Assembly (NCBI GenBank): GCA_026645635.1
Contig: JAPKMV010000235.1
Span: forward strand, 1-6,025
Source: Caldilineaceae bacterium
GTDB taxonomy: Bacteria > Chloroflexota > Anaerolineae > Caldilineales > Caldilineaceae
Reading direction: 5' to 3'
Length of the DNA stretch: 6,025 nt
The translations under genes were made by a program, and so were the position numbers. The notes beneath the pieces were generated by a model. That model was not told the DNA's origin. It ran no database searches and saw only the letters and a program-made list of their open reading frames with translations. This document shows positions 1 to 5,889 of the stretch, one piece after another (position 1 is the first letter of the stretch; each line of letters opens with the position of its first letter).

Positions 1-1529
1 CGACCGAAGGCGCGCTGATCGTGCTGGCGGAGAAGGGCGGCATCAGCGTGGAGGCGGCGCGGCAGCAGTACCCGCGCGTCGCCGAAGTGCCCTTCGACTC
101 CGACTACAAGTTCATGGCCACCTTCCACAACATGACCGACGAACAGGGCAAGCCGGTGGTGCGCGCCTTCGTCAAGGGTGCGCCCGATGTGCTCATCGCC
201 CGCGGCGGCTTCTTCTGGCTGCCCGGCGGCGAGACGCGGCCGATCACCGAGGAGAACCGCGCGCTGGCGCTCCAAGAGAACGAGCGCATGGCCGCAGCCG
301 GCGAGCGCGTCATGGTCGTCGCCCGCCGCGACTTCGACCCGGCGACCTTCGACCCCAAGGGCAAGCTGCTCGACCTGATGCAGAACCTGACGCTGCTGGC
401 GATGGTCGGCATCGTCGACCCGCCCCGCGCCGAGGCCCGCGACGCCATCGCCAAGTGTCACAGCGCCGGCATCCAGGTGCGCATGATCACCGGCGACCAC
501 GCCGTGACTGCCGCCGCTATCGGCCAGCAGTTGGGCATCACCGGCAAGGCGCTCACCGGCGCCCAGTTCAAGGCCATGAGCGACGAACAGTTGATGAAGG
601 ACCTGGACGAGATCGGCGTGATCGCCCGTGTGGCGCCGGAAGACAAGATCCGGCTGGTCGATCTGCTCCAGCGCAAGCAGAACATCGTGGCGATGACCGG
701 CGACGGCGTCAACGATGCGCCTGCGCTCAAGAAGGCCGACATCGGCGTGGCGATGGGCATCACCGGCACGGAGGTCTCCAAGGGCGCGGCGGTGATGATC
801 CTCACCGACGACAACTTTGCCACCATCGTCAAGGCGGTGGAGTATGGCCGCGCCATCTACGACAACCTGGCCAAGTACATCCGCTTCCAGATCACCGCGT
901 TGGTGGCCTTCATCGTGAGCTATCTCGGCGCGGCGATCTTCTTCATCCTGGGCGGGGTGCCCTTCTCACCGCTGGTGGTGCTCTGGATCAACTTCCTGGT
1001 GCAGGTGCCGATTGCGCTGGCGCTGGGCTTCGACAAGCCGTTGGGCGGGCTGATGGAGCGCAAGCCGCGGCCGCTGAGCCAGCCGGTGCTGTCGCGCGCC
1101 CAGTGGGCGCGCCTCATCTTCACCGGCTCGCTGATCGCGCTGGGCACGCTGGCCGTGGAGACGACCTACGAGGCCATCAACCCACAGGTGGCGGCCACGA
1201 TGGGCTTTGCCGTCTTCTCGCTCTTCAACATCGCCATGGGGCTGAGCAACCGTTCCGAAACCGAAACCATGTTCCAGATGAGCACCTTCACCGACCGGCG
1301 GCAGATCTTCCTCTATGGGCTGGCGCTGCTGCTGACCTTCCTGCCCACCGAGTTGGGCTTCACCCAGCGCATTCTGGGCATCGTCGCCCTCGACCTGAAC
1401 CAGTGGCTGCTGTGCATCGGCCTCGCCATTGCCCTCATCCTGGTCTACGAAGTGATGAAGTTCTTCCTGCGCCGCGGCCGTCGCAGCGATGCCCCCGCGC
1501 CGGCTGTCGCAGCCGCCGCAGCGGATTGA
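1..1529 (+). CDS. P2-type cation-transporting ATPase, C-terminal part (5' end outside window)
   Basis: This is an ATP-driven cation pump of the plasma membrane. Only the last 508 residues are present: the frame is open from base 3, starting TEGAL, the end of the family motif DPTEGAL in the nucleotide-binding domain, so the true start and the phosphorylated-Asp DKTGT motif lie upstream. Visible landmarks are KGAPD (bases 174-188, ATP-site lysine), TGD (489-497), TGDGVNDAPA (696-725, hinge and Mg2+ site) and the following helix NLAKYIRF. Six hydrophobic segments (M5-M10) follow from about base 890 to 1480, then a basic, Ala/Pro-rich cytoplasmic tail. The overall pattern is that of the Ca2+/Na+,K+-type (P2) branch, but M5 and M6 lack most of the usual ligands: by comparison with SERCA, N768 is Leu, E771 is Phe, T799 is Val and D800 is Gln, with only N796 kept (bases 990-992). 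The transported ion therefore cannot be named. Pump identity is near certain; the substrate is unknown. Confidence 0.95.
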   Translation, partial: TEGALIVLAEKGGISVEAARQQYPRVAEVPFDSDYKFMATFHNMTDEQGKPVVRAFVKGAPDVLIARGGFFWLPGGETRPITEENRALALQENERMAAAGERVMVVARRDFDPATFDPKGKLLDLMQNLTLLAMVGIVDPPRAEARDAIAKCHSAGIQVRMITGDHAVTAAAIGQQLGITGKALTGAQFKAMSDEQLMKDLDEIGVIARVAPEDKIRLVDLLQRKQNIVAMTGDGVNDAPALKKADIGVAMGITGTEVSKGAAVMILTDDNFATIVKAVEYGRAIYDNLAKYIRFQITALVAFIVSYLGAAIFFILGGVPFSPLVVLWINFLVQVPIALALGFDKPLGGLMERKPRPLSQPVLSRAQWARLIFTGSLIALGTLAVETTYEAINPQVAATMGFAVFSLFNIAMGLSNRSETETMFQMSTFTDRRQIFLYGLALLLTFLPTELGFTQRILGIVALDLNQWLLCIGLAIALILVYEVMKFFLRRGRRSDAPAPAVAAAAAD

Positions 1530-1556
1530 CGCGCGAAGGCGAAACGCGCGATCCGC
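1521..1556 (+). terminator. Stem-loop enclosing the ATPase stop codon, possible terminator
   Basis: GCGGAT (1521-1526) pairs with ATCCGC (1551-1556) and CGCGCG (1530-1535) pairs with CGCGCG (1545-1550), leaving a 9-base loop and the TGA stop codon (1527-1529) as a 3-base bulge. The stem is long and GC-rich and sits exactly at the gene end. No clear T-tract follows (the next bases are CCCTCAGAGACTG), so classical Rho-independent termination is doubtful. It could instead protect the mRNA 3' end. Confidence 0.35.
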
Positions 1557-1560
1557 CCCT

Positions 1561-1717
1561 CAGAGACTGTTTGTAAAGCCACCCCAGTTTGACGCAGAGG
1601 CGCGGAGATGCAGAGAAACGCAGAGAAACAGCCGCAGAATCCCACCGAGTTTTTCTCTGCGAACCTCTGCGACTCCGCATCTCTGCGTCAGACTCGCCCT
1701 TTTCAAACAGACCCTCA
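1561..1717. repeat. Palindromic MITE/REP-like repeat element
   Basis: This is a non-coding imperfect palindrome of about 150 bp between the ATPase and the exporter. The inner arms are 1591-1628 (begins GACGCAGAGGCGCGGAG) and 1650-1689 (ends CGCATCTCTGCGTC). Reverse-complementing the right arm gives a match to the left over nearly its full length, with only a few mismatches and a 21-base spacer. The outer arms are GACTGTTTGTAAAG (1565-1578) and CTTTTCAAACAGAC (1699-1712), complementary except at two positions. Each inner arm also carries a short internal repeat of about 9 bases built on GCAGAG or GCGGAG. Arrays of this GCAGAGGCGC type are, as I recall, common dispersed repeats in several environmental phyla. 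Long terminal inverted repeats and no transposase suggest a MITE or REP-like element mobilised in trans. It contains no credible gene; reading frames through it are artefacts of the repeat. Confidence 0.7.
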
Positions 1718-1736
1718 ATCATCGGACGCACCTGTT

Positions 1737-1774
1737 GCAGGCGACAGTCACGTTTGACAGTGACTGTCGCCTGC
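1737..1774. repeat. Perfect 15-bp inverted repeat over the exporter promoter, candidate operator
   Basis: GCAGGCGACAGTCAC (1737-1751) and its exact reverse complement GTGACTGTCGCCTGC (1760-1774) flank the 8-base loop GTTTGACA. The loop holds a consensus -35 box, so a protein bound to the dyad would cover the promoter of the exporter gene. That arrangement is typical of repressor-controlled efflux pumps, though no regulator gene is seen here. Alternatives are an RNA hairpin that ends read-through from the ATPase (no T-tract follows) or another dispersed palindromic repeat like its neighbour. Confidence 0.6.
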
Positions 1775-1781
1775 GAATAAT
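1754..1781 (+). promoter_or_regulatory. Sigma-70-type promoter of the exporter gene
   Basis: TTGACA (1754-1759, six of six consensus bases), a 16-base spacer, then AATAAT (1776-1781, five of six). TAATAT at 1778-1783 is an alternative -10 with an 18-base spacer. Transcription would start near 1788, giving a leader of about 48 bases before the ATG at 1836. The -35 lies in the loop, and most of the spacer in the right arm, of the perfect dyad described separately. It is the best-matching promoter in the window. Confidence 0.6.
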
Positions 1782-1835
1782 ATCGGCGCAAGTTCCGTTC
1801 AACAGTTGGATAGCAGAGAAGTCAGGTCAATCAAG

Positions 1836-3458
1836 ATGAGTAAAACAACCACAGCAGTTGAACAGCGGGCCGGCTGGGGCGTGATCGCCATGCTGGCTGC
1901 TGCGCAGTTCATCATGGTGCTCGACACCACCGTCATGAATGTCTCGATCTCGCAGATCGTGGAAGACCTGAACACGACGGTCGTCGGGCTGCAGACGGCG
2001 ATCACCGTCTACACGCTGGTCATGGCGGCCTTCATGTTGATCGGCGGCAAGCTGGGCGACAAGTGGGGCGCACGCCGCGCCTACGCCATCGGCCTGCTCA
2101 TCTACGGCGCCGGCTCATTGATCACGGCGCTTTCGCCCAACCTGGCGGTGCTGCTGGTCGGCTGGTCGTTCATCGAGGGCTTTGGCGCCGTGCTGGTGAT
2201 CCCGGCCATCGCTGCGCTCACGGCCGTGACCTACTCCGGTCGCCAGCGTGCGCTGGCCTATGGCATCCTCGGCGGCGTTAGCGGCGCATCGGCGGCCATC
2301 GGCCCGCTGATCGGCGGCTGGGTCACGGCGAATTACACGTGGCGGCTTGTCTTTGCCAGCGAGACGGCAGTGGTGCTCGTGCTGATGCTCTTCTTGCGCG
2401 CCATTCCGGCTACTGCGGGCCGCCCCACCAAACTCGACCTGCCGGGCGCGTTTCTCTCTGCCGCCGGGCTGGGGTTGGCCGTCTTTGGCGTCCTGCGCTC
2501 AAGCCAGTGGGGCTGGATCGCGCCCAAAGCGGCGGCGCCCTTCACACCGCTGGGGCTGTCGCCGGTCTTCTGGCTGATCATCGCCGGCATTGTGCTGCTC
2601 TGGCTCTTTGCCCGCCGCGAGGAGAAGGTGATGGCCGCCGGCGATGAACCGCTGCTCGATCTGCGCCTGCTCGACATCCCCGTGCTGCGCGCCGGTCTCA
2701 CGACGCTGATGGGCCAGCAGTTCATCATCATGAGCACCTTCTTCGTGCTGCCGCTCTATCTGCAGACGGTGCTCGGCTACGACTCGCTGCAGACCGGCAT
2801 CACGATCCTGCCGCTGTCGCTCTCGCTCTTTGTCTGCGCGCTTGGCGGCGCGTCGCTGGCCGGGCGCATGTCGCCCAAGCGCATCGTCGAGATCGGGCTG
2901 ATCGGCATGTTGATTGGCGAGGTGCTGCTCATCGCCTTCACCGGCCCGGACTTGCGCTCGCTTGGCTTTGGCGTGGCGCTGGCGCTGGTGGGCGCCGGTC
3001 TAGGCTTGCTGGCGTCGCAGCTTGGCAACATCAACATGTCGGCGGTGCCGCCCGAGCGGGGCAGCGAGGTCGGCGGCTTGCAGGGCACGGCGCAGAATCT
3101 GGGCGCGTCGCTGGGCACGGCGTTGATCGGTTCGATCCTGATTGCCTCGCTGGTGGGCAATTTCCAGACCAACGTGCTCGCCAATCCTGCGCTCGCCAGC
3201 GTGAGTGACGAGATCGCGGCCACGGCGGAAGCCAACGCCAACTTTGTCACAACAGAGCAAGTGCGCGCCAGTGCGGAACAGGCAGGGCTGAGCGCAGAAC
3301 AGACGGACGCCATCGTCGCCGAATATGCGGAAGCGCAGATCACGGCGCTCAAAGTAGCCTTTGCCGGCATCGCGCTCTTTGCGCTGCTGGCCTTCGCCTA
3401 CGTGCATCGCCTGCCCACACTCGCCGTGCAGCCTGCGGCTGAGCAGGCGACACGGTAG
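1836..3458 (+). CDS. MFS drug exporter, DHA2 (14-TMS, EmrB/QacA) family
   Basis: This is a 540-residue plasma-membrane proton-coupled exporter, probably for drugs or other toxic amphiphilic compounds. Family signatures are all present: motif D1 LDTTVMNVSI (residues 29-38), motif A GGKLGDKWGARR (70-81) between helices 2 and 3, and the antiporter motif C around GGVSGASAAIGPLIGGW (146-162). The hydrophobic profile gives about 14 helices, as expected for DHA2. LLDLRLL (273-279) precedes the second half, and NLGASLGTALIGS (421-433) matches the conserved C-half segment. A hydrophilic Ala/Glu-rich loop (about 441-503) lies before the last helix, a usual feature of this group. ATG 1836 is chosen because AGGT (1824-1827) precedes it by 8 bases; an in-frame TTG at 1806 would add 10 residues but lacks a ribosome binding site. 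The gene has its own promoter and is not coupled to its neighbours. The substrate cannot be inferred. Confidence 0.93.
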   Translation: MSKTTTAVEQRAGWGVIAMLAAAQFIMVLDTTVMNVSISQIVEDLNTTVVGLQTAITVYTLVMAAFMLIGGKLGDKWGARRAYAIGLLIYGAGSLITALSPNLAVLLVGWSFIEGFGAVLVIPAIAALTAVTYSGRQRALAYGILGGVSGASAAIGPLIGGWVTANYTWRLVFASETAVVLVLMLFLRAIPATAGRPTKLDLPGAFLSAAGLGLAVFGVLRSSQWGWIAPKAAAPFTPLGLSPVFWLIIAGIVLLWLFARREEKVMAAGDEPLLDLRLLDIPVLRAGLTTLMGQQFIIMSTFFVLPLYLQTVLGYDSLQTGITILPLSLSLFVCALGGASLAGRMSPKRIVEIGLIGMLIGEVLLIAFTGPDLRSLGFGVALALVGAGLGLLASQLGNINMSAVPPERGSEVGGLQGTAQNLGASLGTALIGSILIASLVGNFQTNVLANPALASVSDEIAATAEANANFVTTEQVRASAEQAGLSAEQTDAIVAEYAEAQITALKVAFAGIALFALLAFAYVHRLPTLAVQPAAEQATR

Positions 3459-3504
3459 TTACCATTTTTGCACCGATTGGGGTCATCCAAGCTGCATAAA
3501 AACC

Positions 3505-3518
3505 TGCTATCATGATAG
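3505..3518 (+). promoter_or_regulatory. Extended -10 promoter overlapped by a palindrome
   Basis: TGCTATCAT (3505-3513) fits the extended -10 pattern TGnTATAAT with five of six bases in the hexamer; no convincing -35 is seen, which extended -10 promoters tolerate. The perfect 12-bp palindrome CTATCATGATAG (3507-3518) overlaps the box and could be a small operator. Transcription would begin near 3520, about 37 bases before the ATG of the NlpE-like gene. The call is weak because the motif is short. Confidence 0.35.
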
Positions 3519-3556
3519 GCAAATTGATCGATCCACTGAATAGGAGTTTATGCACA

Positions 3557-5076
3557 ATGAAACACCGAATGAATGCCTGCAAAGCCGGATTGAGCCTGGT
3601 GGCCTTCTTGGCCGCACTGCTCCTGACCACTGTCATCTTCTTGACGCCAGCGGCGGCACAGACGCCTGCGCCGATCGGCGTCTATCTGAACATGGAGTCG
3701 CCCGGCTCGCCTGCCGGCGACAAGATACTGTTGTCGATCCGCGAGGATGGCACGGCGGTCATGATCTTCTTCAACCTGGAGGAACAGCTTGCCGACGTCT
3801 ATCCGGGTTGCTCGACCCCTACGGCACCGTGACGCTTGAACTCGATGTCAAAGCCGACGAATCCTGCTCGGGCGAAGAGGAAGTTGGTACGATCACCTTT
3901 CTGCCCTCAACCAGCGGCGGCGCGCTGACTGCCGTGCACTATCCGAGCTGTCTATGGGGCGACGGCAGCCTGACGTTGGTAGCGGTTGCCGACGAGACGG
4001 TGGCGGCGCTCGAGGCAGCCTACGCCGACGCCGGTCTGCTGCCTGGGCTGGTCTTCCAGTCCGACCCGTTGGTGGACGCCGATGGCAACGAGCGCGTGCT
4101 GACGCTGAACCTCGGCCAGGACGAACAGGCGCAGATGATCACGACCCCGGCGGACGGCGCCGAACCCACTGTCGAGGTAGGCGTATGGAGCGCCACCGTC
4201 TACACCGTCACCGTGACCTTGACCGGCGCCGAAGCAGAAGAGTATGCCGAACCGGACGTGCTCAGCTTTGGTTTCTTGAAGGATGGCACGGGGCGCATGG
4301 TTGCGTTCGAGTATGACAGTGAAAAGTACGGCGACCAGGGTGTGATCATGACTCACACGCCTGAACTGCCGGAGATGCTTGCAGCCGCGCAAGCCGAAGC
4401 GGCGCCAGAAATCCCCGGCATCTACACGAGCGGCCTGCTGCCCGCCGCCGACTCGCCCGGCCTGGTGATCACGCTGGCGCTCTTCGACAACGGCGCAGCG
4501 CAGAGCACCTCCGACTATCTCAATGGGGAGGCGCCCATCGTCGAGCTGGGGACGTGGACGGACAACGCCGACGGCACGATTACGCTGGAGATCACCGGCA
4601 CGCCCGACACGGAATACGACGCACCCACTACGACGCTGCTCACGGTTGCCGATGGCGCGCTCGAAGCAAACGGCGTCGTCTTCACGCTGCTGCCCGTCCC
4701 GGAAGTGCCGAACGAGGAAGTGTCCACCGCCGCTGAACCGGTCGCCTACTACATGTCGGACACGCTGCCGGCGGCGTCATCGCCTGGGCGCGTGGTCGAG
4801 TTGGTGCTGCTCGACGACGGATCTGCCGCCATGCGCACCGACTATCTGAACGACGAAGCGCCGATCGTCGAAGGCGGCGTCTGGGAGGAAGATCAGGACA
4901 CTGTGACGGTGACGCTGACCGGCAGTCTCGATCAGGAGTACGACGCGCCGGTCGTCATCGTCTTTGCCGTCGAGGATGACCAGCTTGTCGCCACCGAGTA
5001 TGACGCCGCACTCTTTGGCGAGGAAGGGCTGACCCTGCTGGCGCAGCCGCTCGACGCGCTGGAGAGCAGCAACTGA
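3557..5076 (+). pseudogene. Secreted protein with four NlpE-like repeats, frameshifted
   Basis: ATG 3557 has AGGAG (3542-3546) 10 bases upstream and opens a typical Sec signal peptide: KHR at the N-terminus, a hydrophobic core at residues 11-29, and AAA-Q near residue 34. There is no lipobox, so the product should be secreted rather than lipid-anchored. The frame ends at TGA 3830-3832, but the domain continues in the -1 frame to 5076; one extra base near the C4 run at 3816-3819 restores a 506-residue protein. Four repeats follow: about 3659-3960 (split by the break), 4045-4353, 4411-4698 and 4738-5055. The last two match best, with 21 of 35 identical residues from SPG to GxW. Their pattern LPAADSPG, LxL, DNG, DYL, APIVE, GTW resembles the E. 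coli NlpE N-domain (LPCADCPG to GTW), but the CxxC cysteines are Ala and Ser. Each repeat should be a small beta-barrel-like unit. The family link is by motif only. The break may be a true mutation or a homopolymer sequencing error; if an error, the gene is intact. Confidence 0.75.
3809..3832 (+). other. Frame-break site in the NlpE-like gene
   Basis: Upstream of here the coding frame is the one starting at 3557 (signal peptide and first half of repeat 1); downstream the coding frame is one base back (TVTLELDV and the remaining repeats). The shift must lie before TGA 3830-3832. The C4 run at 3816-3819 is the likeliest place: with one more C the product reads GCSTPYGTVTLEL, which aligns with GTWTDNADGTITLEI in repeat 3. 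No X-XXY-YYZ slippery heptamer is present in the correct phase, arguing against programmed frameshifting. Confidence 0.65.
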
Positions 5077-5086
5077 TCAATGCCAG

Positions 5087-5109
5087 TGCCGGCGCGGTAT
5101 GCACCGGCA
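5087..5109 (+). terminator. Stem-loop after the NlpE-like gene, weak terminator candidate
   Basis: TGCCGG (5087-5092) pairs with CCGGCA (5104-5109); after one C/A mismatch, two more GC pairs close a 5-base loop. It begins 11 bases after the TGA at 5074-5076. No T-tract follows, so it may only attenuate or stabilise the transcript running into the next gene, 44 bases further on. Confidence 0.3.
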
Positions 5110-5153
5110 TCGCGAGATGAATCGAGAGAATCAACAAGAGGGAGACAACCACA

Positions 5154-5735
5154 ATGGCAGACAAACCAACATCCAACCTGGCTGTGCTGATCTTCGACGG
5201 CCAGGACACCGCGCAGGCGCTCTACGAACAGATCGAACAGATGCAGAAAGAGAAGCTCGTCAGCGTCGACGACGCCATCATTCTTGAGTGTCAAGGCAGC
5301 GCGCAGATTCATGGCGGCGTCAGCAACGCTGGGGCCACGCAGTTTGCGTCAGCGCCCGCCGCCACTGAGAGCGGGCCAAAGGTGACAGTCAAGCAGACGC
5401 GCGGCAAAAAGGGCAAATATGCGGCGATCGGCGGCGGGATCGGGCTGTTGGCAGGGTCGATCTTCGGTGGCCCCATCGGTCTGGCGACGATCGGCGCGGC
5501 TGGCGTCGGCGCCATCGTCGGCGCGCTGCGCGACTTTGGCATCGACGACAAGTCTGTCGAGGCGGTGAAGTTGCGGCTGCGCCCCAACACGTCGGCGCTG
5601 CTGGTGCTTGGCCACGCCAACGACCGCGACGCCTTCCTTGCCAAGCTGCGCGAATACGACGCCCAGGTGGTGATGACCTCGCTCGACCCGGAGGTGGAGC
5701 GCGAGCTTGTGGCGAAGTTGGAGCACAAGGACTAG
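5154..5735 (+). CDS. DUF1269-like membrane-associated protein
   Basis: This 193-residue protein of unknown function has the layout of the DUF1269 family. An N-terminal alpha/beta part (about 8-48) starts with the strand NLAVLIFDG and ends in VDDAIILE. A linker (49-84) rich in Gly, Ala and Ser leads to a basic stretch RGKKGKY (83-89). A glycine-zipper hydrophobic segment (about 90-124) follows, rich in GxxxG spacing (GGGIGLLAGSIFGGPIG), and could insert in or lie on the membrane. The C-terminal part begins DFGIDDKSVEAV and carries the family-like NTSALLVLGH (145-154), then a charged helix. ATG 5154 is supported by GAGGGAG (5138-5144), 9 bases upstream. No promoter of its own is obvious in the 77-base gap, so it may be read with the NlpE-like gene. 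The first 45 residues resemble those of the next gene. The family is assigned from pattern memory; function is unknown. Confidence 0.8.
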   Translation: MADKPTSNLAVLIFDGQDTAQALYEQIEQMQKEKLVSVDDAIILECQGSAQIHGGVSNAGATQFASAPAATESGPKVTVKQTRGKKGKYAAIGGGIGLLAGSIFGGPIGLATIGAAGVGAIVGALRDFGIDDKSVEAVKLRLRPNTSALLVLGHANDRDAFLAKLREYDAQVVMTSLDPEVERELVAKLEHKD

Positions 5736-5800
5736 GTCATACCCTGGATTTACCCCAAAACGTATACGCGGCGGGCGAGGTTTCGTCTTGCGTCTCGTTG

Positions 5801-5806
5801 TATAAT
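5801..5806 (+). promoter_or_regulatory. TATAAT -10 box for the DUF6325-like gene
   Basis: A perfect TATAAT stands in the gap between the last two genes, about 84 bases before the ATG at 5890. No good -35 is found 16-18 bases upstream, so another sigma factor or an activator may be involved. Upstream lies the palindrome CGTATACG (5761-5768). Downstream in the predicted leader, GCCTGCGCGCAGGC (5820-5833) is self-complementary and could form a short hairpin. Confidence 0.45.
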
Positions 5807-5889
5807 GGCCGAACTGCCTGCCTGCGCGCAGGCCTGGCTTGGAATCTATTTTGTGACAAGTCCCGAACTCGACTTTAGAGGAGAACACA

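Noticed and set aside
455..1576. Long open frame on + overlapping the ATPase gene (373 codons)
   Set aside because: It is a GC-driven shadow: Arg/His/Gly-rich, low complexity, and fully inside a gene with clear family motifs.
1591..1689. CRISPR-like or tandem array from the repeated GCAGAG units
   Set aside because: Units are about 9 bases with no unique spacers and are arranged as inverted arms, which fits a palindromic mobile repeat.
1806..1835. Earlier TTG start for the exporter
   Set aside because: No ribosome binding site before it, whereas ATG 1836 has AGGT at proper distance and gives a usual DHA2 N-terminus.
1489..1839. Small + strand frame through the ATPase end and the intergenic repeats
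   Set aside because: It translates the palindromic repeat and lacks a ribosome binding site; its Arg-rich product is typical of such elements read by chance.
2777..3370. Antisense frame of 197 codons within the exporter
   Set aside because: Ser/Ala/Pro-rich mirror of a GC-rich membrane protein gene; no ribosome binding site or motif.
3809..3832. Programmed -1 ribosomal frameshift
   Set aside because: No slippery heptamer in the right phase and no clear downstream pseudoknot; an indel at the C run explains it better.
3550..5076. Uninterrupted 508-codon reading of the NlpE-like gene from ATG 3550
   Set aside because: The first 90 or so residues in this frame are His/Arg-rich and unlike any repeat, and the ATG is only 3 bases from AGGAG. 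The overlapping frame from 3557 gives a signal peptide and a repeat-like sequence.
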